From: Ustilago trichophora
Lineage: Eukaryota; Basidiomycota; Ustilaginomycetes; Ustilaginales; Ustilaginaceae
NCBI GenBank assembly: GCA_900323505.1
Contig: OOIN01000030.1
Location: 496,001 to 560,000 of the forward strand
Direction of reading: 5' to 3'
DNA length: 64,000 nt
A model generated the notes under the pieces. It made no database searches. It was not told the origin of the DNA and saw only the letters and a program-made list of their open reading frames with translations. Positions within the stretch are counted from its first letter, which is position 1; each line of letters begins with the position of its first letter. Position numbers and translations under genes: made by a program. Below are positions 39,587 through 48,219 of this stretch, one piece after another.

Positions 39587-42500
39587 ATGGCCCTCGTTGC
39601 ACCTGGTGAGTATTGGCCCCCTCACCTGGTGCCCATCCCCGCTCCTGGCCCCTCGAGTGCACGCTTGCCTCACCTGCTGCGCTCAGCAACCTCCTCAACC
39701 GCTGTCTGGCCACGCTTGGCTCCTTCTTTGCCTCCAACAGCCACTGGCACTGCTGTGCCACTGCTGCCCTCCTTGTCTTCTGGTGCCGCCGTGCCAACTT
39801 GGTCCGCTGACCAGCCTCGCAAGGCATCGCCTCCACCAGGTGTCTTGGCTCCTCCTCACTCAGCCGAAGAGCGTGTCTTTGACTTGCCAGACGCTGACTC
39901 TTGCCTCACTGAGCTCCTTCAGGCTCAGTACTGGTTCCCACCACCTCGTCCCAACACACACATTGCTACCCCAATCTTCTCAGCCTCCGACTTTGCTGCA
40001 CGCCATGGCTCTCTACAATCACGCATCTCAGCATGGCAAGCGGCACTTGCTGGCTACCCAGATCGGCACACTGTCTTGCAGATTGTGGGTGCCATTGCCC
40101 ATGGCATACAAATTGGTTATAAGGGTCTGCTTCGCTTGGTGGGACGCACATGCAAGAATCTCCCAATGGACACAGCTGGGTTTGCTCACATTCGTCAAGA
40201 AACGCAGCAACGCTTAGCTGAGGGTCGTCTCACCATTGTCGAAGACCCTTCGCTCCTGGTCTGCTCTCCAGTGGGTACAGTACCCAAGCCGCATTCGTCC
40301 AAGCTCCGCACCATTCACCACCTCTCCCACCCACGCCGCCAAACCTCAACTCAGCTGCCATCAGTCAACGATGGCATTCAGCCCGAGTTTGTCCATCTGC
40401 AATACGAAACCCTTCGCCCTCTTATTGAATATGTTGCTGTGCACCAAGGATGCCTCCTCTGGAAGGGCGACCTTCGTGATGCTTTCCGTCACATCGTGAC
40501 TACATTGGTTGACGCGCGCCTCCTGGGTTTCTCCTTTGACGGCATCACATACCAAGAAAACGCACTCACATTTGGCGGCAAGAGCTCGCCCTGGCTGTTC
40601 AACTTGTTTGCAGAAATGATCCACTGGCTGATTGCATCATGCACTCCTCATCCGGTCTTTCACTACCTTGACGATTTCTTTGGTGCTGTGCCTGCTGGCA
40701 CCGACGATGCCTGCCTACCAGCACGTTTCCTCAGCCTTGCTTGCAAGTCTCTTGGTTTCTCTCTGGCACGTGAGAAAACCTTTGCAAGCGTCACCAGGCT
40801 GGAGATCCTTGGCATCGAAGTTGACTCAGTCTCTCAAACAGTCAGCATCACACATGCTCGCCGCACTCGAATCCTGTCAACATGCAAAGCACTTCTTTCC
40901 TGCCCTCGCGTCTCTCTGCTACAGCTTCAGCAGATCGCTGGCCTTCTCCAGTTCGTCTCACAGGTGGCTCCTCTTGGCAAGGCTTACTTGGGTCGCATCT
41001 ATGCTGCCCTGCGCCGAGCTCATCAATCGCCGCTGGCTCAGCTTCGACTTGCCAAGCCTGCCATCAGCGAGCTGCGCTGGTGGCGTGATCTTCTCTCCAG
41101 CTGGTGTGGCTCCACCATTCTAGCTTGCAGTCCATTGATTGCCATTCACATGTGGACCGATGCCTGCCCTCGAGCACTGGGTGGCCATCTTGGGCCTGCC
41201 CACAATCCAATTGCAACTTTCTTCCGTGATGTGCCGCGCCGTCACAGACACAAGAACATTCGCTTCCTGGAGGCACTTGCTGTCTTGGACAGTCTGCGCA
41301 AGTTCCTTCCAGATATCATTGCAGCGCGTGCATCTCACCTGGTTGTGCATGTTGACAACGAGAATGTAGAGTTTGGCCTCCGCAGCGGCCACTCTCGTGA
41401 CCCACTCACGCAGACGCTTCTGCGTGAGATCTTTGGCATCTGTTTCCAGCACAACCTTGCCCTAGTCCCTGTGCGTGTTGCCAGCTCTGATAATGTGCTT
41501 GCTGATCTCCTTTCCCGTCGTCGATTCCAGCAGGTGGCAGTTCAGTTCCCCATTTCGCATCGTCATCTCTTCTCCCAGGCCGCTCCTTCCAAACGCTCAA
41601 CCAGGTCCCAGTCAAATTTGCACGGCAGCTTGGCCGCTCCAGCCACGTTGCCTACCTTCTCTGGCATGGCCTCAACCTCCAGTCTCGCCGTCAGTACTAC
41701 TCCGCCTGCGCAGTGTACCAAGCCTTCTGCTTCCGCCACTTTGGCTCTGGCATCGTCAGCTTGCCTGCCACCGACGCCACCCTCATGGAATGGATTGCTT
41801 CCCTTAGCCGAGAGGGACGCACCTATCATGCCATCAAGAATCGCCTCACAGCCCTCCGCTCGTGGCACGTTGACCTTGGACTTGACACAGCAGCATTTGC
41901 TGATGCACGGGTCCAACGAACGCTGCGTGGTTTCAAGCGCCTGTTTGGCATCCAGCAGCGTGGCCAGAAGCTGCCTATCACGCTGCCAATCCTTACTGCC
42001 CTCATCGACCAGCTGCACAGGTACCCCTTCCCCTCCTCTGGCGATCGCGCCACCTTTGCCTCAGCCTTCACGCTTGCATACGCCTGCTTCCTCCGGTGTG
42101 GTGAGTTCACATGGTCCACATTTGACCCCACCACCACTCTGCTTGTCAGCTCCGTTGCCTGGTACAACGGATTTGCCACCATCCATCTCCCACGCTCCAA
42201 GACAGACCCATTTGGGAAAGGCACCGATCTTGTGGTGCCAGCCACTGGCGGCACCACATGTCCTTACTCAGCACTCAAAGCCGTCTGCGCTGGCAGACCT
42301 GCCTCTGCTCCGCTCTTCATCCTTGATGGAGCACGCCCATTCTCTCGCTCCAGAGTGCTCTCCACCCTTCGTCACCTCCTCTCCAACCTGGGCCTTGCAA
42401 AATCTCGATTTGCCGGCCATTCCTTCCGCCGTGGCGCAGCCTCGTGGGCAGCATATGTTGGTGCACCACACACAGTCATCCAGACGCTTGGCCGCTGGAC

Positions 42501-42715
42501 GTCTGACTGCTACAAGCGTTACATCGACCTGCCCAATGCTGAGACGAGCCGCCTCGCTTCCCAGTTTGTCTTTGGCTCAAAGACCGTCTCCTCTTGATTC
42601 GAGCCTCTTTGGCCCATGCCAGGCGCTAGGCACCCGGCCTCCCTCCTCCAGAACCGGTGCTTGTTGCACAACCGCTCTGGATCGGCTTGGCGGGTCCGGG
42701 AGCCTTGGGATCTAA
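39587..42715 (+). CDS. reverse transcriptase-RNase H polyprotein of YR element 2
   Basis: Open for 1042 codons from ATG 39587. RT signatures: [44 protein letters not shown] and YLDDFFG (YLDD at residues 360-363). RNase H: WTDACPRALGGH (Asp 525), [28 protein letters not shown] and [11 protein letters not shown]. After about residue 665 the frame is Ser/Pro-rich without a domain, since the recombinase is encoded in the -1 frame there. A GTGAGT lies at 39606-39611, near the start, as in element 1. Confidence 0.88.
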   Translation: MALVAPGEYWPPHLVPIPAPGPSSARLPHLLRSATSSTAVWPRLAPSLPPTATGTAVPLLPSLSSGAAVPTWSADQPRKASPPPGVLAPPHSAEERVFDLPDADSCLTELLQAQYWFPPPRPNTHIATPIFSASDFAARHGSLQSRISAWQAALAGYPDRHTVLQIVGAIAHGIQIGYKGLLRLVGRTCKNLPMDTAGFAHIRQETQQRLAEGRLTIVEDPSLLVCSPVGTVPKPHSSKLRTIHHLSHPRRQTSTQLPSVNDGIQPEFVHLQYETLRPLIEYVAVHQGCLLWKGDLRDAFRHIVTTLVDARLLGFSFDGITYQENALTFGGKSSPWLFNLFAEMIHWLIASCTPHPVFHYLDDFFGAVPAGTDDACLPARFLSLACKSLGFSLAREKTFASVTRLEILGIEVDSVSQTVSITHARRTRILSTCKALLSCPRVSLLQLQQIAGLLQFVSQVAPLGKAYLGRIYAALRRAHQSPLAQLRLAKPAISELRWWRDLLSSWCGSTILACSPLIAIHMWTDACPRALGGHLGPAHNPIATFFRDVPRRHRHKNIRFLEALAVLDSLRKFLPDIIAARASHLVVHVDNENVEFGLRSGHSRDPLTQTLLREIFGICFQHNLALVPVRVASSDNVLADLLSRRRFQQVAVQFPISHRHLFSQAAPSKRSTRSQSNLHGSLAAPATLPTFSGMASTSSLAVSTTPPAQCTKPSASATLALASSACLPPTPPSWNGLLPLAERDAPIMPSRIASQPSARGTLTLDLTQQHLLMHGSNERCVVSSACLASSSVARSCLSRCQSLLPSSTSCTGTPSPPLAIAPPLPQPSRLHTPASSGVVSSHGPHLTPPPLCLSAPLPGTTDLPPSISHAPRQTHLGKAPILWCQPLAAPHVLTQHSKPSALADLPLLRSSSLMEHAHSLAPECSPPFVTSSPTWALQNLDLPAIPSAVAQPRGQHMLVHHTQSSRRLAAGRLTATSVTSTCPMLRRAASLPSLSLAQRPSPLDSSLFGPCQALGTRPPSSRTGACCTTALDRLGGSGSLGI
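41620..42597 (+). CDS. tyrosine recombinase domain of YR element 2 (no ATG at its start)
   Basis: Lies in the -1 frame relative to the RT-RNase H ORF, as in element 1. The N-terminal SAM-like domain (VAYLLWHGLNLQSRR, VYQAFCFRHFG) precedes the first in-frame ATG (41785). Catalytic signatures: [22 protein letters not shown] (H-x-x-R) and RWTSDCYKRYID (Tyr). A heptamer A-AAT-TTG in the RT frame at 41614-41620 has the X-XXY-YYZ form of a -1 slip site, at just the place where the recombinase homology starts. Confidence 0.85.
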   Translation, partial: ARQLGRSSHVAYLLWHGLNLQSRRQYYSACAVYQAFCFRHFGSGIVSLPATDATLMEWIASLSREGRTYHAIKNRLTALRSWHVDLGLDTAAFADARVQRTLRGFKRLFGIQQRGQKLPITLPILTALIDQLHRYPFPSSGDRATFASAFTLAYACFLRCGEFTWSTFDPTTTLLVSSVAWYNGFATIHLPRSKTDPFGKGTDLVVPATGGTTCPYSALKAVCAGRPASAPLFILDGARPFSRSRVLSTLRHLLSNLGLAKSRFAGHSFRRGAASWAAYVGAPHTVIQTLGRWTSDCYKRYIDLPNAETSRLASQFVFGSKTVSS

Positions 42716-42812
42716 GAGTACGCTCTCACTTTTGCCGCAATCATATGCTTTATGGTCTCACTGTTGCTGTCTTTATCTGCACCTGCTCGCGACAGAGTCA
42801 AGATCCCTGGAT
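42687..42812 (+). repeat. YR element 2, repeat B1
   Basis: From GGCGGGTCCGGGAGCCTTGG to about CGACAGAGTCAAGATCCC. Matches the B part of the remnant at 44.2 kb with a few substitutions. The RT frame ends inside it. Confidence 0.82.
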
Positions 42813-43180
42813 GTGGCGCAATCGTGAGTACATGAACTTAATTCAAGTGGTCGACGAGGACAGAAGTCCTCCTTTCACAATTCACACTTGAGTAGTAGTA
42901 AGTAGAATTGTAGGAATTGAAGCGACACGATGGTCTGCACATGCAAGCAGAGCTCTGAGAGATACAATAGAGTCAAGACGACATGATGAACGATTTCTAA
43001 AAGGTCGGGAGAAGTGGACATAGATGATCTTTATAAGACCCATTCTTGCTTACGGAGGCGCTCGCTGCTACTTCTCTTGATAATTATGAGACTACAGAGG
43101 CATCTGAAGTCGGTAAGATTGCGACTTGCCTCCAACAGCCAGCAAGTGCTAGCTCGAAGCAATATCAGCACTTGCCTTCT
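42813..43180. other. intergenic, nothing recognised
   Basis: The sequence immediately after B1 is not A2. Short frames only. Confidence 0.45.
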
Positions 43181-43732
43181 CTAAAGATAACGAAGCTCCT
43201 CCATGAGCTCTTTGGTTGACAGCACTTCGCCCTGAGCAAGCTCCGATAAAGGTGGTCGATCCGGAGCCTGATCAATACTCTGATGGACATCACGAGCATA
43301 CCATACATTGACGAGCCCGTAATAGTAGATTTTGGAAGGTGGATGTGCTGAGATTATAGCAAATCTGTGGGAATTCCTGGGTGTAAAACGATCATGGACA
43401 GGCATGGCCAAAGTCAGACCTGTACCGTCGAAAGCACGGCCAAGATAAATCAAGTGGCGCGTATCGCCACGGTCTCGAAGGAATTCCTTGATGTCTTTCG
43501 GAAAAACAGTGAGGTCCGAGGTAGGTATGACACTTGCTGAATCATAGCCAAAAGGTACCCTGAGCGCATTGTGAAGCTCATTTGCGTGGTGCTGAAGGTA
43601 AGACGGCTGAAGGTGGGCCGGGCCAAACAAATCAAACTGTAGAGGTCCCTCGTACCTAGTAGCATTGATCAACTGCACAACAGCACAAATGATCACGATG
43701 TACTGCCACATGGAGGTATTGAGGACACGCAT
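43181..43732 (-). CDS. secreted array-family effector candidate (183 aa)
   Basis: The frame is open to 43822, but Met 43732 starts the signal peptide MRVLNTSMWQYIVIICAVVQ then LINA. This is one of the shortest members, with almost no linker. The core is HLIYLG, LAMPV, RFAIISA and YYGLVNVW, and the C-terminal helix follows GEVLSTKELMEEL. No cysteine in the mature protein. A GCATAAAAAGGG box is about 119 nt upstream (43851-43862). It lies between YR element 2 and a family-2 remnant. Function unknown. Confidence 0.82.
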   Translation of the reverse strand: MRVLNTSMWQYIVIICAVVQLINATRYEGPLQFDLFGPAHLQPSYLQHHANELHNALRVPFGYDSASVIPTSDLTVFPKDIKEFLRDRGDTRHLIYLGRAFDGTGLTLAMPVHDRFTPRNSHRFAIISAHPPSKIYYYGLVNVWYARDVHQSIDQAPDRPPLSELAQGEVLSTKELMEELRYL

Positions 43733-43850
43733 CCCTGGCAGTGCTTTGGAAAGAAAGTTTTTGGGGAGGAGGATCGATGAGAGGTGTGAGGCTCGGTTGT
43801 TTGAGAAAGGGTGCGATGGCATTGCAATCTAAGCTCTGGCTCTCTCGACC

Positions 43851-43862
43851 CCCTTTTTATGC
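43851..43862 (-). promoter_or_regulatory. TATA-like box GCATAAAAAGGG
   Basis: About 119 nt upstream of the start codon at 43732 on the coding strand. Confidence 0.45.
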
Positions 43863-44208
43863 TTTTCAGCTGCCCTCTAGGAGCCTCTCGAGGATACGAG
43901 TACACATGTCGAATCAAGAGCGACTTCCATCCTAGCGAACGATAACAACAAGCAACATTTCCTTGCTCGAGCGTCTCATTTGGATGATTTTTTCCATTAT
44001 GTAAGCAGCATTGCACGGCGATTCGGGGGAACGCAAGCTGAGTCTCGGTGGGTTTCTCAGTGGTCTGCCAAATAGCGCTGATGTTTTATCAATTGAAATC
44101 GGTCAACCTGACAAGTCTTCACATTTCATCAGTTGCTGCATTTCTTAAGAAAGACCTCACACGCGTACAAAAAGCTGGCATGAATACCGTCGCATTGAGA
44201 GAGTTTGT
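43863..44208. other. intergenic, nothing recognised
   Basis: About 350 bp from the promoter of the 43.2-kb effector to the YR remnant. No supported frame. Confidence 0.4.
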
Positions 44209-44545
44209 CTGTCTCGCGCGTGCGAGCTGCAAGACAGCGTCTGTTGAGCGAGTGGGGGTGGCAGCAAAACTTGACTTGCTCCTTCCTTCCTTCTTTTCTC
44301 CTGACTGCGCTCGTTTTGCTGCGCTCACCCCAAGCTCGCTCATCCGTTTACTTTTCCACCCTGTGTTCTCTCCCTTCTCCGTATGTTTCTGTCCCGCCGA
44401 GCTCAACCGAACCCATTCACGGCGGGTCCGGGAGCCTTGGGATCTAGGAGTACGCTCTCATATTAGCCGCAATCATATGCTTTATGGTCTCTCATTGTTG
44501 CCGTCATTGTCTGCACTTGCTCGCGACAGATTGAGGACCCTTCCG
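44209..44545 (+). mobile_element. terminal remnant of YR retroelement family 2 (A-B)
   Basis: A (44209-44424) starts GTCTGTCTCGCGCGTGCGAG and ends CGAACCCATTCAC; B (44425 to about 44545) starts GGCGGGTCCGGGAGCCTTGG and passes GCTCGCGACAGATTGAGGACCC. No coding region. Either an independent solo remnant or the displaced A2-B2 pair of YR element 2. Same orientation as element 2. Confidence 0.85.
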
Positions 44546-45192
44546 ATCCTTTCCTGCCTCTACGGGCACCATTTCGGAACCACATTTTGTAAGTGATTGC
44601 ATGCAGATCGACTGTACTAGGTTCCCATACCCATCGGTGTCAAGATCAAAGGCTGTTGGTGGGTGTTGCTCCAACCAGTGCAACTTGCCTGGTGTCACAG
44701 TGTGAAAAACCGCAACTTCCTGTGATGAACTGGACTGAATACAAGGGAGCGAGTCACCCGTTCCAAATGATACAGCTTTGGACACAGCGATCCGGCACAG
44801 TGAGTAGTTGACGATTTGCCAGGTTGACCAACTTTTCAAGACGCCGACATCGTTGTCAGAAAACTCTGCTGTCACACTTGGAATGGGAACATAGACAACG
44901 GTACGTCACTGCTGGTGCTTGCAGTCCACTCTCAGTAATCACTTCTGATCCTGTCAATTGTTTACCCCCCCTTCATCTGCCGTGTGGTGGGCTGTAAAGG
45001 AGGAGGTTGCTCAAGGAGAAGCATGCAGTTGCTCAAAAGAGATTCTTCCGGACTTTGACAACGGTTGACAATCGTTTCATCTGCAACTGGAAGAATCATC
45101 CACCAACGCAGATTCTCTTGTGACACGATAGGAAAGTGCTAGCTCTGTCAAGAGTTCACCTCTGAGAAGATGGTCAGGGTTGTGAGCAAGGT
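44546..45192. other. intergenic, nothing recognised
   Basis: About 650 bp; short frames on both strands without support. Confidence 0.4.
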
Positions 45193-45201
45193 TTAAAAGG
45201 C
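45193..45201 (+). promoter_or_regulatory. TATA-like box TTTAAAAGG
   Basis: About 95-103 nt upstream of the ATG at 45296. Confidence 0.45.
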
Positions 45202-45295
45202 GATTTCTTGAGGAAATTTGGTCGCCGAATCCACAACCACATCCCTTCTCTCTCTGCCCCTTCAGTTTCCGTATTACAGAGCCCTTTGCCTCACA

Positions 45296-45865
45296 ATGCG
45301 TTTCAACCAACTCTCATCCACCTTGATTTTCCTCCTTAGCTGCAGTCTGAGTGCGGTCTTCGCAGGAGGCTTCAACTACCATAACTCCCCGGGTTATGGT
45401 ATGCAAGAGCTTCCCATTACCTTGAAAAACGTCCTTCGGAGGTCTACCAATTTGCCCTCCACCTACCCCTACGCCACGATCGAAGAAGTTCGTGTGGGAT
45501 CCCACCACCCTCTCACGCGGCAACTATCGGGCATCTTCAAGTCAATCCCCGTCGACAAGCCAAGCCTTATCAATCTTGGACCCCTTGAATTCAATGGTGA
45601 AAGAAATACAGCTTTCGCTGTCCCTATCGAGCCCACAGGTGTGAGCCTCGGAGCGGATGAGACGCTATTTGCCCTCTTTTCTGCGCATGAAGCTCAAGGA
45701 AGTCAAAGCAAGGTAGATTTGCATTCGGTGGGCTTTGTAAAGTCCAGGTTTGTCGATGATATCGAGAGCACGTTGGAGCAAGGATCGGCAAATTTGCGCC
45801 ATGTTGAGAAGGGGACTGTTTTGTCTCCGAACGAGCTGATTAGGTACATCTCTGAAGCTCATTGA
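45296..45865 (+). CDS. secreted array-family effector candidate (189 aa), the only intact member on the plus strand
   Basis: Start at 45296 gives the signal peptide MRFNQLSSTLIFLLSCSLSA then VFAGG; the frame is open upstream without a better start. The core is SLINLGP, FAVPI, LFALFSA and SVGFVKSR, and the C-terminal helix follows GTVLSPNELIRYI. No cysteine in the mature protein. Convergent with the next member at 46.1 kb; only 210 bp separate the stop codons. Function unknown. Confidence 0.82.
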   Translation: MRFNQLSSTLIFLLSCSLSAVFAGGFNYHNSPGYGMQELPITLKNVLRRSTNLPSTYPYATIEEVRVGSHHPLTRQLSGIFKSIPVDKPSLINLGPLEFNGERNTAFAVPIEPTGVSLGADETLFALFSAHEAQGSQSKVDLHSVGFVKSRFVDDIESTLEQGSANLRHVEKGTVLSPNELIRYISEAH

Positions 45866-46075
45866 TACGATGATGCTAAAATCGAGAGCCTGTGCCATTC
45901 TACACTTGAGCATTGTTTGCTGAAAACTCTTCAATCGCTCTTTGTTCGCCTCTTTCGTTCTGCAACCAAGTTCAAACGTCTCAACATTGAAGCGTAAAAG
46001 AAAGCATACTTTAGCATCATCTTCTCTCACTTTGCAGCCCCTAAACTTGTACTTGACGTCTTGCCTCGCCTCCCT

Positions 46076-46723
46076 TCAGCCCACATGAACATGACTAAAC
46101 AGCTCATGAGCATTCACAATCGATCCCAGCTCTATCGCATAAGGATCTCCCCAAGCCTTCTCTAGCAATTCATCGAATCCCTCCACGTTATGAGCCTTTG
46201 CGAAACCTATAATACTGAGTTCTTTGATGCCTCCTTTCTCTCCTGACCCGATGCTGGGACCTTTGATGCTCATCAATCCAAAGATCTTCTCTCCTACGTC
46301 TTGAGCTATGTTTTTCTGTTTCAATTCGGGATGAGAGGAGGAAATGGGTAGGGCGAAGGCGTAATTGACGATTCCAGCGTGGATCGGGTCGAGGTTGAAG
46401 AGGGTTCGATGCAAAGGGTCGAGGTTTCGAAAATGAGATATAAGAGAGGAGTGGGTTAGAGGTGGAGAGGTGAATTCGGGAGGGAACAGGGTTACAGCGG
46501 CTAGAGGGAAGGGGTGGAGGAGTGACACGGGTCGCTGAAGGGCGTTGGTCAGGCGTTCGCGGAGTTCAAGTATGCCATAGTTGGCAGGGACATGGGTGAC
46601 GATGTAGGGTGGAAGGAGGCCAGATGGATCTCGATGCGGCTTTTGATACTGATCAAGGGCGCTAAGGGCGCTGTTTGCAAAAATGCACAAGATAAGCCAT
46701 ACGGAAAGGGCAATGGCTCGCAT
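46076..46723 (-). CDS. secreted array-family effector candidate (215 aa), last of the array
   Basis: Met 46723 starts the signal peptide MRAIALSVWLILCIFANSAL; the open frame beyond it to 46897 crosses the TATA-like box, so it is not used. The core reads TLFNLDP (LG replaced by LD), FALPI, IFGLMSI and IIGFAKAHN, and the C-terminal helix follows GSIVNAHELFSHV. No cysteine in the mature protein. Right of this gene the array ends and core genes begin. Function unknown. Confidence 0.82.
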   Translation of the reverse strand: MRAIALSVWLILCIFANSALSALDQYQKPHRDPSGLLPPYIVTHVPANYGILELRERLTNALQRPVSLLHPFPLAAVTLFPPEFTSPPLTHSSLISHFRNLDPLHRTLFNLDPIHAGIVNYAFALPISSSHPELKQKNIAQDVGEKIFGLMSIKGPSIGSGEKGGIKELSIIGFAKAHNVEGFDELLEKAWGDPYAIELGSIVNAHELFSHVHVG

Positions 46724-46806
46724 AGTATGAAACGAATCGACTTCTCGGGAGCGTGAGTGTGAAAGACGTGTATACCTTTCGAGATGTTCCAAACAAGTGT
46801 GCAAGA

Positions 46807-46817
46807 GCTTATATAGC
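46807..46817 (-). promoter_or_regulatory. TATA box GCTATATAAGC
   Basis: About 85 nt upstream of the start codon at 46723; a strong TATATAA match. Confidence 0.55.
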
Positions 46818-48219
46818 TTCCTCGCACGCTTAACCGCCCCAAGCACAAACAGAAACCTCCCACACATCAATGTCAGACAGTCGCAAACCAGACTCAAACC
46901 CCGGTCAAGCTAACGCCGGACCATCGGCAAGAGAAACAATCATCCCCAAGCCCCCATTGCAGCCAGACTTATCAATCAACATCACCATCTCGAGTAAGTA
47001 TACCACCTTTTTTCGGCAAATTCGACGCTCGCATGAGTTCTTCTTGTCCTTTGACAGCCGGCTCAATTTCATTAGTACCGACCAGTAAAGCTTTTCCTAT
47101 CGCAAGACGGACGTCGAACCGGTAGTGCAATGGTTGTGAAGAGAGAAAAGAAGAGGGGTTAAGATGAGGTAAATGAGCGGTTTTTGTGGCTTTTTTCATC
47201 TTTGTGATCACCAAGGATCAGAACCCGATCGATCGACCGACAATCCACCGCAGCGCAGTGCAGTGCAACAATCATCATGAAGAAAGAAAAGTTTGCTGTA
47301 GTCAGAGGCTTTTATGGCTGATGTTTCAGGCTTGCCAACCTTCTAGAGACAGGGAACAGCCGCCCACCTTCGCGATACACATTCTGGAAGTACTTTAAGA
47401 TTGTAATGGTCAGCAGTCGAATTGGAATTTTGGCGTGGGTAAAAGAAGACGTAAAGGAAAGGGTGGGACTATTACGAATCTCATGGTGAAAATTACAGCC
47501 ATTGGCATCATGTCATATACGGCCAACCGTTGTTTTTTTTCTCCTATTCATTTCTATCTTTCAAAAAAAAAAAATTTAAAACTGGAAAAATTGAGGAGTC
47601 AAAAATCGCTTCCTTACTTCTCAAAGAATTTTCACTACGAACTGTAAGTAAGGGGAATGAAATGTAGCTCAAAGGGCCGACGAGAACAACCTCTTTTTTT
47701 TGTTGAAGCACAAAAGAGATCCTTCCTCTTCCTCCTACCCCCCCGAGGGAAGGAGGGAAGGAGCGAAAAGCGAAAGACCTTCTTTTGACCCATTCAAGAA
47801 AAAGAGAGAGGTGTCCCTGAGAAGAAAGTTTTCGACCGAGCCCAAACACCTCACCCCAACCCTAAATTCCTCATCACAGCAACCCTCCCATCCTTCGTGC
47901 TCCCACATCAAGCAGGAACAGGAGCGGAGAAGAGAGAAGGGATCAGAGAAGAAGAAATGAAGGATTGACGGGAGTTGTAGTTGTTCTTGCCTAAAATTTG
48001 TCGATTTGGCCAGTGCAAAGTAGGAATATGGATGTGTCGTAAAGACGCGCTTTGCAAAGGACATATCATCGACTTTAGGCTTGCGAAAGGGCTACGCAAA
48101 AGAGAGATTCACAAACCATTACGATTGAATACTGACAGATAGGATTGTAGAATGTGCGAGACATGTCCTCAACCTTTATATGAGATTGTTCCTTTTGATC
48201 GCGAGAAAGCTCCTACCAA
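46818..48219. other. 1.4 kb border region between effector array and core genes
   Basis: No gene or mobile element recognised. Contains A-rich and AG-rich stretches (47560-47590, 47690-47960). The right part presumably includes the 3' untranslated region of STT3. Confidence 0.5.

Larger units (their letters stand above)
37857..42812 (+). mobile_element. tyrosine-recombinase retroelement (DIRS/Ngaro type), YR element 2, right repeats missing
   Basis: Order on the plus strand: A1 (about 37857-38040), ORF1, RT-RNase H ORF, recombinase and B1 (about 42687-42812). The expected A2 and B2 do not follow: after B1 the sequence becomes unrelated. Matching A-B sequence occurs 1.4 kb further on, at 44.2 kb, beyond an intact effector gene. 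Coding frames are open and homologous to those of YR element 1, but the terminal sequences of the two elements are unrelated, so they are two families. Confidence 0.88.

Noticed and set aside
41800..42715. Ser/Pro-rich C-terminal third of the RT-RNase H frame of YR element 2 as a separate domain
   Set aside because: It is the overlapping reading of recombinase DNA in another frame and shows no domain of its own. The same holds for 14843-15900 in element 1.
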